This document shows positions 51,788-58,780 of a stretch of DNA of 61,166 nt, one piece after another (within the stretch, counting starts at the first letter, position 1; each line of letters opens with the position of its first letter). The notes under the pieces are model-generated. The model did no database searches and had not been told where the DNA came from. It saw nothing but the letters and a program-made list of their open reading frames with translations. The position numbers and the translations under genes are program-made. This DNA is from CAZGXI01 sp964529715 (GTDB taxonomy: Bacteria; Chloroflexota; Anaerolineae; Aggregatilineales; Ch27): the NCBI GenBank assembly GCA_964529715.1, contig CAZGXI010000029.1, forward strand, positions 1 through 61,166. Reading direction: 5' to 3'.

Positions 51788-53014
51788 TCACGAGCGGTAT
51801 GAGCCGTTGATGGTCACATACTCGTGGCTCAGATCGCACGTCCAGACCGTCGCCTCGGCATTGCCCAGGCCCAGGTCCAGCCGCACGCGCACGGCGGGCT
51901 GCTTGACAATGTCCGTCGCGGCAGCCTCGGCGTAATCGGTCGGCGCGCCGCCTGCCACGAGTTGCAGGCCGTCGTCTTGGCCCTCTTCGCCGGGAGCGAA
52001 CCACAGCGCCAGCTTGTCCGCTTCCAATGGGACGCCAGCCCGCCCGGCGGCGGCCAGGATGCGCCCCCAGTTGGCGTCGCCGCCGTAGAAGGCCGTCTTG
52101 ACCAGCGGCGAAGTGGCGATGGTGTTTGCCACACGGCGCGCGCTGCGCACGTCTGGCGCGCCGGTCACGCGCAGGGTGAGGAAGCGGCTCGCGCCCTCGC
52201 CGTCGCGCACGATGGCCTTCGCCAGCGCCACGCACACCTGCCGCAGCGCATCGCGGAAGGCCCACAGCGCCTCGTCGGCCTCGACCCTGACGCCACTGGC
52301 TCCGCTCGCCAGCAAGAGGACCGTGTCGTTGGTGCTCATGTCGCCATCTACGACGATCTGGTTGAAACTGGCGGTGGCGGCGGCAATCAGCGCCGTTTGC
52401 AGCGCAGACGGCTCCAAGGCCGCGTCGGTGACGACGGCGCACAGCATGGTCGCCATGTTGGGCGCGATCATGCCCGCGCCTTTGGCGATCCCGGCGACGG
52501 TATAGCTGCCGCCGTTCGACTGCACCTGCACGGCAGCCATCTTGGGGCGCGTGTCGGTGGTCATGATCGCCTGGGCCGCGTCGGGCCAGCCGTCTGGCCT
52601 GAGGGCAGCGGCGGCGGCCTTCACGCCCTGCTGCACCCTGTCCATCGGCAGGGTCGCGCCGATCACGCCGGTGGACATCACCAGCACGTCGCCCGGCGCG
52701 CAACCGATCTCGCCCGCGACGACGGCGGCAGTCTGTTCGGCGTCTTTCATGCCCTGCACGCCCGTGCAGGCGTTGGCAACCCCGGCGTTGATCGCCAGAG
52801 CGCGGATGCCGCTTGCGTTCGCCGCCAGCCGTTCCTGGTCCAGCAGCACCGGCGCGGCTTTGACATAGTTGGTGGTGAACACACCCGCCGCCGTGCAGGG
52901 CGCATCAGCGGCGATCAGAGCCAGGTCCAGGCCGCCGTTCTTCTTGAGTCCACAGGCCACTCCCGCCGCGCGAAAGCCGGGAACAGATTCAAAGGTCGTT
53001 TGCAAGTCGGTCAT
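51788..53014 (-). CDS. argJ: Glutamate N-acetyltransferase/amino-acid acetyltransferase
   Basis: 408 aa bifunctional ArgJ, last gene of the arginine operon. The autocleavage site is at Thr189 (APNMATMLC), the N-terminal nucleophile. The N-terminal part shows GLKKNGGLDLALI, FTTNYVKAAPVLL and the STGVIGATLPMDRV loop; the C-terminal part has VDGDMSTNDTVLLLASGA and ending NGSYRS. It transfers acetyl groups from N-acetylornithine to glutamate, closing the acetyl cycle. It starts 14 bp past the remnant of a methyltransferase gene and follows argD. No argA or argE is needed for such a cycle. Confidence 0.96.
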   Translation of the reverse strand: MTDLQTTFESVPGFRAAGVACGLKKNGGLDLALIAADAPCTAAGVFTTNYVKAAPVLLDQERLAANASGIRALAINAGVANACTGVQGMKDAEQTAAVVAGEIGCAPGDVLVMSTGVIGATLPMDRVQQGVKAAAAALRPDGWPDAAQAIMTTDTRPKMAAVQVQSNGGSYTVAGIAKGAGMIAPNMATMLCAVVTDAALEPSALQTALIAAATASFNQIVVDGDMSTNDTVLLLASGASGVRVEADEALWAFRDALRQVCVALAKAIVRDGEGASRFLTLRVTGAPDVRSARRVANTIATSPLVKTAFYGGDANWGRILAAAGRAGVPLEADKLALWFAPGEEGQDDGLQLVAGGAPTDYAEAAATDIVKQPAVRVRLDLGLGNAEATVWTCDLSHEYVTINGSYRS

Positions 53015-53030
53015 GATCTCTTTCCAGTGT

Positions 53031-53304
53031 TCAAGATAGACCCAAAGATCGCCTCAACCAGCCCAAATCTCGACCGATCAGCAGTTCGGTCTGCCGGGCG
53101 TGGTGGGTATTTTTCATCGCAACAGTTTGCACGTCGAAGCCGTGTTCTTGCGCCAGCTCTTTGATCGCCTCGACTCCGTCGAGACTCCGGCAGGGTGGTC
53201 AACCACTGCCGCACACGCGGCACCAGCCACGTCTTGCCGCCGGGATAGCGAAACGGGCTGCGCTGCCTGACCGTCGCCACGTTGACGATCTGTTCTCGCA
53301 ACAC
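53031..53304 (-). pseudogene. Remnant of D12-class DNA adenine methylase with internal deletion
   Basis: Reading from 53304, the N-terminal methylase motif RSPFRYPGGKTWLVPRVRQW (family SAM-binding start) is intact. After TTLPESRRS the frame changes, and the other frame gives the C-terminal family end: VEAIKELAQEHGFDV, then TVAMKNTHHARQTELLIGRD and a stop at 53031-53033. About two thirds of the gene, with DPPY catalytic motif, is missing. The methylase is dead. It sits between argD and argJ; its RBS-like GAAAGAG is just before argJ. Confidence 0.85.
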
Positions 53305-53388
53305 AATATTTTATCGGCCTCGTCGAAAATCACCGCTAATTATAGCCCAAAATGTAGCGCTACCAGGGTTTTCCTAAGTTGATAGGCT

Positions 53389-54597
53389 TTACGCCAGCCC
53401 CGCCAGAATCGCGTCCAGTTTGTCGATCAGCTCGTCCACGTGCTCCTGCTCGAAGATCAGCGGCGGGACGAGGCGCAGCACGTTCGCCCCGGCATTGACC
53501 ATGATCAGCCCATGCGCATAGCCCGCCTGGATCACCTGCGCTGCCTCGACGGCCAGCTCCACGCCGAGCATCAGGCCACGCCCACGCACCTCTTTAATCA
53601 GCGGCGAGTCCAGCGCCAGCAGGCTTTCCTTGAGATAATCGCCCACTTCGCGCACGCGCATCAGGAAGCCCGGCCACGAGACGCGCTCCAACACCACCTG
53701 CGCCGCCCGGCACACCAGCGGCCCGCCCGCAAACGTGCTGCCGTGATCGCCCGGCTCGATGGCCTGCGCGATAGACTCCGTGACCAGCACCGCGCCAATG
53801 GGCAGCCCACCCGCCAGCGGCTTCGCCAGCGTCATGATGTCCGGCGTGACGCTGGCGACCTCGTGCGCCCAGAGGGTGCCCGTGCGACCCATGCCACACT
53901 GCACCTCGTCGAACACCAGCGCCGCGCCGTAGCTGTCGCACAGCTTGCGCAGCGCCATCAAGAAGTCTGCATCGGCCTCGTGGATGCCGCCCTCGCCCTG
54001 CACCGGCTCGACGAACACGGCGCACGTCTGCGGGCCGATGGCACTCATGGCGGCGGTGATGTCGTTGAAGGGAACCGTTACCACGTCCGGCAGCAGCGGG
54101 CGGAAGGGGGCCTGGTATTTCTCGCGCGGGGTGATCGCCAGCGCGCCGGTCGTGCGCCCGTGAAAGGCGTTGGTGAAGGTTACGATCTGCGTCTTGTTGT
54201 CGCCGCCGCGCTGCCGCGCCCACTTGCGCGCGAACTTGATGGCCGTCTCGTTGGCCTCTGAGCCGGAGTTATTGAAGAACACGCGGTCCGCGAAGCTGAG
54301 TTCGCACAGCCGGGCGGCCAGTTCCGCGTGGGGCGCGGTGTGGTACAGGTTGCAGACGTGGATTAGGTCCGCCGCCTGCTCCGCGATGACCTGCGCCAGT
54401 TCGGGGTCGCCGTAGCCGAGCGCGTTGACGGCGATCCCGGCCATCAGGTCGAGATAGCGATTGCCCTCGGTGTCGTAGAGGTACACGCCTTCCCCGTGCG
54501 CCAGGACGAACGGCGCGCGGTTGTAACTGTGAACAACGTACCGGCTTTCCAGATCGATGATCCGCTGCGCCTCAGTCTGCACCGTTGTGATGGTCAT
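53389..54597 (-). CDS. argD: Acetylornithine aminotransferase
   Basis: 402 aa, full length class III PLP aminotransferase. The N-terminal AHGEGVYLYDTEGNRYLDLM, the GSEANETAIKFARKWARQRG phosphate-binding region, the FDEVQCGMGRTGTLWAHEVA stretch with the cofactor Asp-type pair, and the PLP Lys in DIMTLAKPLAGGLPIGAVL are all present. It converts N-acetylglutamate semialdehyde to N-acetylornithine. It lies 100 bp downstream of argB; that gap has a CGCAAAGGACGCA repeat. The downstream neighbour is a methylase remnant. Confidence 0.96.
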   Translation of the reverse strand: MTITTVQTEAQRIIDLESRYVVHSYNRAPFVLAHGEGVYLYDTEGNRYLDLMAGIAVNALGYGDPELAQVIAEQAADLIHVCNLYHTAPHAELAARLCELSFADRVFFNNSGSEANETAIKFARKWARQRGGDNKTQIVTFTNAFHGRTTGALAITPREKYQAPFRPLLPDVVTVPFNDITAAMSAIGPQTCAVFVEPVQGEGGIHEADADFLMALRKLCDSYGAALVFDEVQCGMGRTGTLWAHEVASVTPDIMTLAKPLAGGLPIGAVLVTESIAQAIEPGDHGSTFAGGPLVCRAAQVVLERVSWPGFLMRVREVGDYLKESLLALDSPLIKEVRGRGLMLGVELAVEAAQVIQAGYAHGLIMVNAGANVLRLVPPLIFEQEHVDELIDKLDAILAGLA

Positions 54598-54697
54598 CCT
54601 TCAGTCCCTTCTCAATGCCTTTCACCGCCAGGAACGCAAAGGACGCAACGCAGTTACACAACCTTTGCGCCCTTTACGGTTCGGGTTTTTTACCGTG

Positions 54698-55504
54698 TCA
54701 CGCAGAAATCCAGGCCACCTGCGGCTGCGACGCCGCATAAAAGACGGTGCCCGCATTCTGGCCCAGGCCGCGCAGATCGGTGATCACGGCCTGGGGCACT
54801 CCTGCCGCGACGGCGTGTAGAGCCGTCTGCACCTTCGGGATCATGCCGCCGAAGATGATCCCGTCCGCGATCAGGCGCAGCGCCTCGTCCTGACTCAGCG
54901 AGGGGCGCGGCTGGCCGTTCACCAGCACGGCGCTGACGTTGGTCAGAAAGACGACTTTCTCCGCGCCGATGGCCTGCGCCACCGCCTCGGCCACGTGGTC
55001 GGCGTTGATGTTGTACGCGCCGCCGTCTTCACCCAACGCGACCGGCGCGATCACCGGCGTGACGCCCTGAGCCAGCAGCGAGAGCAGCACATCGCCGCGC
55101 ACAGAAGTGACCTCGCCCACGCGCCCCAGGTCGCCGTTCGGGCTGTGCAGCTTGGTTGCGCGGATCAGGCCGCGATCCGCGCCGTTCATGCCCACCGCAT
55201 CGATCCCGGCGGCGATCAGGCCGCGCACCAGGCGGGTGTTCACGCGCCCGATCAACACCATCTCGACCACCGCCAGGGTCGCCTCGTCGGTCACGCGCAG
55301 GCCGTCGATGTACTGCGGCGTGAGGCCCATCTGCTGCTGAAGCTGGCCGATCTCTTTGCCGCCGCCGTGCACGATCACGGCAGGGGTATCGAGCGCAGCC
55401 AGGTAGCCGATCAGCGATTTCAAAAACTCCGGGTGGTCGATCTCGTTGCCGCCGACCTTGAGAACAAGTTTAGAGTTCTGAGTTTTGAGTTTTGAGTTCG
55501 TCAT
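54698..55504 (-). CDS. argB: Acetylglutamate kinase with repeat-derived N-terminus
   Basis: 268 aa. The amino-acid kinase core begins LVLKVGGNEIDHPEFLKSL, followed by VIVHGGGKEIGQLQQQMGL, a nucleotide-binding Gly loop, and GLI-x-ATKLHSPNGDLGRVGE and YNINADHVAEAVAQAIGAEK. It phosphorylates N-acetylglutamate. The first 13 residues (MTNSKLKTQNSKL) are encoded by the intergenic GAGTTCTGAGTTTTGAG repeat, so the native start probably lay at or near LVLKVGG. The ATG at 55504 overlaps the stop of the broken upstream gene by 4 bp (ATGA). Confidence 0.95.
   Translation of the reverse strand: MTNSKLKTQNSKLVLKVGGNEIDHPEFLKSLIGYLAALDTPAVIVHGGGKEIGQLQQQMGLTPQYIDGLRVTDEATLAVVEMVLIGRVNTRLVRGLIAAGIDAVGMNGADRGLIRATKLHSPNGDLGRVGEVTSVRGDVLLSLLAQGVTPVIAPVALGEDGGAYNINADHVAEAVAQAIGAEKVVFLTNVSAVLVNGQPRPSLSQDEALRLIADGIIFGGMIPKVQTALHAVAAGVPQAVITDLRGLGQNAGTVFYAASQPQVAWISA
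55468..55500. repeat. 'TTTTGAGTTCTGAGTTTTGAG' repeat inside argB start
   Basis: About 33 bp of the GAGTTCTGAGTTTTGAGTTT repeat family, in the argB N-terminal codons. Related copies are at 29733-29765 and 55854-55881. Confidence 0.8.
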
Positions 55505-55848
55505 GATCGCTCACTCGTCGTTTTGACAATCGAAGACAGGATACGGATGAGTTCATCGGCAAGAGCTAACTCGTGATTCACGTCGATTTCCACGAGATGA
55601 AACTCGCGTAGCAGGCGCAGTCAATACCGGGTCTCCTTTGCCTCTTTCAAGGCGATAGACATCTTGGCGAGAAAGTCCTTGCGGCTTTGTCCGGCGCTGG
55701 CTTCTTCCACGTTCGCGCCGATGCTCGTCCCTCTGCGCAGGAGTTGTTTGGAAATCACGTACTCGCGCTTGCCCCGCAGGGCGCTGTAGAGACGAATAAT
55801 CTCCAATGCGAACGCGAAACTCTTTTTTTGAATGATGCTTTCGGCCAT
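55501..55848 (-). pseudogene. Four-helix-bundle protein (23S rRNA intervening-sequence type) with internal TGA
   Basis: Family members are about 115-120 aa. From 55848 the protein reads AFALEIIRLYSALRGKREYV, SKQLLRRGTSIGANVEEASA, GQSRKDFLAKMSIALKEAKE and then TRY-stop. The stop TGA (55621-55623) falls where the family has Trp (TRYWLRLL), one base from TGG; the same frame continues LRLLREFHLVEIDVNHELAL for the expected 115 residues and ends at 55501-55503, overlapping the argB start. This looks like a point nonsense mutation; a 75-residue protein might still be made. Confidence 0.8.
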
Positions 55849-55853
55849 GCCTT

Positions 55854-55881
55854 TAACTCAGAACTCAAAACTCTGAACTTT
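55854..55881. repeat. 'AACTCAGAACTCAAAACTC' repeat after argC
   Basis: About 28 bp copy of the repeat also seen at 29733-29765 and 55468-55500, between the stop of argC and the start of the broken helix-bundle gene. Confidence 0.75.
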
Positions 55882-55889
55882 GCACTGGC

Positions 55890-56894
55890 CTACAGCAGCG
55901 CAGTGGTCTCTGGCAGGCCGAACATCAGGTTAAAGTTCTGCACGGCCTGACCCGCCGCACCCTTGAGCAGGTTGTCGATGCACGCGACGACGATCAGCAG
56001 CGAGTCGGTCGGCTGCGTCAGCGAGATCGCGCAGCCGTTGGTGTGGACGACGTGGTGCAGCGTGGCCTGCTGCCCCACCGGGAGCACCTCGACCAGCGGT
56101 TCCGCCGCGTAAGTTTCCTCGTAGAGCGATTGCAGCGCCGCCGCCGACCAGCCCGGCTTGAGCGTGACGTAAATCGTCGCCAAAATGCCCCGGTCCACCG
56201 GCAGCAGGTGCGGCGTGAAGATCAGCGGACCGACCTGCCCGTTCAATTTGGCGATCTCCTGTTCCATCTCGCACAGGTGGCGGTGCACGCGGCCCACCTT
56301 GTAGGGCGACAGGTTGCCGAACACCTCGCAGAAGTGCGTGGTGGCCGAGGGTGTCTTGCCTGCGCCAGAAACGCCCGACTTGGCGTCCACGATGATCGGT
56401 GCGCCGTCGGCCAGGACGTGCGCGCCCAGCAGCGGATACAAGCCCAGCAGCGTGGCGGTGGGGTAGCAGCCGGGGTTGGCGACGGCCTTCGCCCCGGCGA
56501 TGCGCGCCCGGTTGATCTCCGGCAGGCCGTAGGGCGCGGGCAGCAATTCCGGCGCGGGATGGGGCGCGCCGTACCACTGCGCGTACACCGCCGGGTCGTC
56601 CAGCCGCAGGTCTGCCGAGAGGTCAATAGCGCGCTTGCCGGCCTGCAGGGCCTGCGCCGCCAGGGGGGCGGCAGCCGTGTGCGGCAGAGCCAGGAACACC
56701 ACATCTGCCTCATCCGGCGAGACCTCCTCCGGCTTGCGGTAGACCAGCTTCGTGCCGGGGACGCGCTGCCCGGCGTCCTGACCAGAGGTGGCGAACACAA
56801 TCGTCACATTGGGATGGCGTGTCAGCAGCCGGACGAGTTCCTGCCCGGTGTAGCCTGCTGCGCCGTAAATGCCTGCCTTGATCGTGTCTTGCAT
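55890..56894 (-). CDS. argC: N-acetyl-gamma-glutamyl-phosphate reductase
   Basis: 334 aa from the ATG at 56894 (GGGAG five bases upstream); an upstream in-frame start at 56906 is less likely. NADP-binding GIYGAAGYTGQELVRLL, catalytic Cys143 in AVANPGCYPTATLLG, the KSGVSGAGKTPSATTHFCEV stretch, and the conserved HRHLCEMEQEI and FTPHLLPVDRGILATIYVTL. It reduces N-acetylglutamyl-phosphate to the semialdehyde. It is the first enzyme gene of the operon, about 195 bp downstream of the Arg-codon leader ORF, with an attenuator-like hairpin between. Confidence 0.95.
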   Translation of the reverse strand: MQDTIKAGIYGAAGYTGQELVRLLTRHPNVTIVFATSGQDAGQRVPGTKLVYRKPEEVSPDEADVVFLALPHTAAAPLAAQALQAGKRAIDLSADLRLDDPAVYAQWYGAPHPAPELLPAPYGLPEINRARIAGAKAVANPGCYPTATLLGLYPLLGAHVLADGAPIIVDAKSGVSGAGKTPSATTHFCEVFGNLSPYKVGRVHRHLCEMEQEIAKLNGQVGPLIFTPHLLPVDRGILATIYVTLKPGWSAAALQSLYEETYAAEPLVEVLPVGQQATLHHVVHTNGCAISLTQPTDSLLIVVACIDNLLKGAAGQAVQNFNLMFGLPETTALL

Positions 56895-56910
56895 GGCTGC
56901 TCCCATAGCT

Positions 56911-57011
56911 GTTATGTTAGCCGTTAGCGGTCAATCCCTGTGTCCTGATGTTCACGTGCAGCTGCCTGCCCATTGCTGACCGCTGACGGCTGAAAGCTGA
57001 CCGCTGAAAAC
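56911..57011. repeat. Intergenic repeat of the 'GCTGACCGCTGACGGCTGA' type
   Basis: About 100 bp with several copies of TAGCCGTTAGCGGTCA, GCTGACCGCTGACGGCTGA and GCTGACCGCTGAAAAC, in the leader between the attenuator hairpin and argC. Related sequence is at 17822-17902 and 60886-60914. Confidence 0.7.
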
Positions 57012-57040
57012 AAAACCCCCCGGTGCACAGGTCCGGGGGG
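57005..57040 (-). terminator. Attenuator terminator hairpin in the arg leader
   Basis: On the minus strand: CCCCCCGG, loop ACCTGTGCA, CCGGGGGG (eight pairs, 57040-57016), followed by TTTTGTTTT. It lies about 110 bp before argC and after the Arg-codon leader ORF. Half of its 5' arm can instead pair with 57109-57098. Confidence 0.85.
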
Positions 57041-57116
57041 TGGTCGTCGTTTGCGCTTTTGCTCGGCCCGCCGCCGACGCGCGTGACGCTATCCCTGCCA
57101 GACCTGTGCGGTCTGG
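57025..57116 (-). promoter_or_regulatory. Arginine-operon attenuator: mutually exclusive RNA hairpins
   Basis: Segment 1:2 hairpin: CCAGACC (57116-57110) pairs with GGTCTGG (57104-57098). Segment 2:3 antiterminator: GCACAGGTCTGG (57109-57098) pairs with CCGGACCTGTGC (57036-57025), twelve pairs with one G-U. Segment 3:4 is the terminator. Segment 1 begins 5 nt past the last of two Arg-codon pairs in the leader ORF, whose stop is 7 nt past segment 2. So ribosome stalling at Arg codons would free segment 2 to block the terminator, and finishing the ORF would cover segment 2 and let the terminator form. Confidence 0.8.
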
Positions 57117-57160
57117 GGGCCACGACGGATACGGCGGGGAGAAAAGCACGGATACTGCAT
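57089..57160 (-). CDS. Arg leader peptide (23 aa)
   Basis: A 23-codon ORF, ATG at 57160 to TAG at 57089-57091, encoding MQYPCFSPRRIRRGPQ and an end TAQVWQG. Arg codons 9, 10, 12 and 13 are CGC, CGT, CGT, CGT. No good ribosome site precedes it (weak AGGCG about 15 bases upstream), the weakest part of the model; another tiny ORF in a different frame ends 5 nt before its ATG and could supply ribosomes by reinitiation. Confidence 0.7.
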   Translation of the reverse strand: MQYPCFSPRRIRRGPQTAQVWQG

Positions 57161-57203
57161 AAGATTCAGGTCGCCTGCTGTGTGAATACGTGTTTCATGT
57201 ATG

Positions 57204-57231
57204 AGGGTAATCCGTTTGCGAGGGGAGTCAA
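57204..57231 (-). promoter_or_regulatory. Probable promoter of the arg leader
   Basis: -35 TTGACT (57231-57226), 16-bp spacer, -10 TACCCT (57209-57204). The -35 is near consensus, the -10 is poor. It would start RNA about 37 nt before the leader ORF. An alternative is the box at 57287-57292. Confidence 0.45.
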
Positions 57232-57286
57232 TAGGCGCGGAAAATTTCGGAAATGCTGACGAACAACGCCGGATTTTGTTGGGTAA

Positions 57287-57292
57287 ATTATA
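57287..57292 (-). promoter_or_regulatory. Alternative -10 box for arg leader
   Basis: Perfect TATAAT on the minus strand, about 125 nt upstream of the leader ORF and downstream of the tRNA terminator. No matching -35 within 16-18 bp. Confidence 0.4.
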
Positions 57293-57329
57293 CAAACGGC
57301 GGGGGGGATGGGGCAGCCACAAATGAAAA

Positions 57330-57355
57330 CGTCGGCGTGCTAAGGTGCGCCGACG
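57330..57355 (-). terminator. Terminator of the tRNA-Arg gene
   Basis: On the minus strand CGTCGGCG, ten-nt loop, CGCCGACG (eight pairs) then TTTTCATTT, starting 9 bp after the tRNA's encoded CCA. It separates the tRNA transcript from the arg leader. Confidence 0.85.
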
Positions 57356-57363
57356 CTACCTGG

Positions 57364-57438
57364 TGGTGCCCCCAGCAGGACTCGAACCTGCGCCTCTGCC
57401 TCCGGAGGGCAACGCTCTATCCTCTGAGCTATGGGGGC
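57364..57438 (-). tRNA. tRNA-Arg(CCG)
   Basis: 75 nt on the minus strand with encoded CCA. Acceptor stem GCCCCCA/TGGGGGC, D-arm GCTCAGAGGATAGAGC, anticodon loop CTCCGGA with anticodon CCG (57405-57403), T-arm GCAGG TTCGAGT CCTGC. It decodes CGG. The arg leader uses CGC and CGT, read by a different isoacceptor, so this tRNA is not the sensor, though it neighbours the arg operon. Confidence 0.95.
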
Positions 57439-57448
57439 GTCTGCCTGC

Positions 57449-57476
57449 ATTGTACCACCGTGCAGGGGGGTGTCAA
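57449..57476 (-). promoter_or_regulatory. Promoter of the tRNA-Arg gene
   Basis: TTGACA (57476-57471), 16-bp spacer, TACAAT (57454-57449), ending 11 bp before the mature 5' end. Both boxes are near the sigma-70 consensus. Confidence 0.85.
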
Positions 57477-57651
57477 GCCTGCGGCCTGCATTTCCGTCTT
57501 GCGGGAACAAAAGCCGGTTTAGCACAAAGCGCGCAAAGGACGCACAGAATCATCACGCACACATCAGCAAAAGAGGGGGTGTTTTGTCGCCCTTTAAAAA
57601 GACGTATACTTCACTGCACTCATGCGTCATGCTGTGGAAAGGCCGCCGCGT

Positions 57652-58551
57652 ATGACCTGCCTGTTCCGCCACGTTCTTATCCTCCTGGCCATGATTGCTC
57701 TGGCCGCCTGCGCGCCGGCGCCGACTCCCGTGATCCCGCCCCCGTTGGTATTGCCCTCCCCGGTGACGACGCCCGTGCCGACCGCCGTCCTGCCGACCAT
57801 CACGCCGCTCGTGCCCACCCGCCCGCCGATCATCCCGACCGCGACGCGCCCCACCGCCACCATCACGCCCACGTTCACCGCCGCGCCGCCGGATATTCTC
57901 TTCGAGAGCATCGCCATCGACATCGATACCCTGCTGGTCGGCGCTCACGCGGCCTGCCTGCCTGCTACCGCCCAGGTGCGCGCCGTCATCCGCAGCGTGG
58001 CGGACCTGGAACTGGTGTCGTTGAGTTGGGCCTACGAGGGGCGGGTCTTCCGGCCTGGCGCACGCATGGACCAGGTCGCCCGCGCCGACTGGGTCGGCAT
58101 ATTGGGGCCGTTCGAGCGGGAGGGCACGGTGCTGTACTTCATCACCGCCCGCGACGTGAACGGCGCGCAGGCCCTCTCGGACCAGCGCATGATCACCGTG
58201 ATCCCCTGCCTCACGCCTGCCCCGCTTGCCACCGCCTACGACGGCCCGGCCACGCTCACGCCCACGCCGCCCTACGGGGCCGCGCAGAGCGTCCGCGCCC
58301 TGGATCAGCAGCTTGCCGCTTGGAGTGGCGTTCCTCTGCCCGTCACGCTGACATGGAACGGCGGCTTTCCGCCGTATACGCTGGAAGTCTATCCGCCACA
58401 GTTCGGCGCGCTTCAGGGAGCAGGCCCGGCGCAAACTTACACCTCGAACCCGGATTTCACCGGGCAGGACCGCTTCACCTTTCGCGTCACCGACTCGCGC
58501 GGGCAGGCGTCGCTGGGCACGATCTACATCGTGGTGTCGGCCAGGCCGTAG
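57652..58551 (+). CDS. Lipoprotein with Ig-like C-terminal domain
   Basis: 299 aa from the ATG at 57652 (AAAGG upstream). A lipoprotein signal with lipobox LAAC (ILLAMIALAACAPAPTP) is followed by a Pro/Thr linker of about 60 residues. The middle (about 80-200) has an unrecognised beta-rich part; the C-terminal 85 residues (LPVTLTWNGGFPPYTLEVYP, GQDRFTFRVTDSRGQASLGT) look like an Ig/cadherin-like sandwich. It is a surface-anchored protein of unknown binding partner, alone between the tRNA and an aldo/keto reductase. Confidence 0.75.
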   Translation: MTCLFRHVLILLAMIALAACAPAPTPVIPPPLVLPSPVTTPVPTAVLPTITPLVPTRPPIIPTATRPTATITPTFTAAPPDILFESIAIDIDTLLVGAHAACLPATAQVRAVIRSVADLELVSLSWAYEGRVFRPGARMDQVARADWVGILGPFEREGTVLYFITARDVNGAQALSDQRMITVIPCLTPAPLATAYDGPATLTPTPPYGAAQSVRALDQQLAAWSGVPLPVTLTWNGGFPPYTLEVYPPQFGALQGAGPAQTYTSNPDFTGQDRFTFRVTDSRGQASLGTIYIVVSARP

Positions 58552-58563
58552 GAAAATAGGGCC

Positions 58564-58672
58564 GCCCCGGAATTTACTCCAGGGTTGACAGGGACAAGCC
58601 CTCCGGGCTGAATTCGCCTCAGCCCGGCGGGCTTCTCTTCCGTAGCCGGGGACTTCCCTCCCCGGCGGCCCT
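58564..58672. repeat. Palindromic intergenic repeat (REP-like) copy
   Basis: Contains CCCCGGAATTTACTCC, GACAAGCCCTCCGGGCT and the imperfect palindrome GCCGGGGA/cttccc/TCCCCGGC. All parts recur near 61062-61166. Confidence 0.8.
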
Positions 58673-58780
58673 TTCCTTGCTCCCAATTTCTCCGCAAATT
58701 CCCTTGACTTCGAGCGCGCTCAAAGTTGTACGCTGGCGACAGAGCTTGACTCTTGGGATAGCAACAAAGGAGAATTTCAC

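Noticed and set aside
43691..55848. TGA read as Trp or Sec genome-wide
   Set aside because: Many genes here end correctly at TGA (rSAM, ABC permease, methyltransferase, GT39 gene), followed by non-coding sequence, so TGA is a normal stop. The two interrupted cases are better seen as point mutations.
56927..57363. T-box riboswitch upstream of argC
   Set aside because: No AGGGTGG-n-ACCGCG T-box sequence and no specifier loop; the leader-ORF attenuator explains the hairpins.
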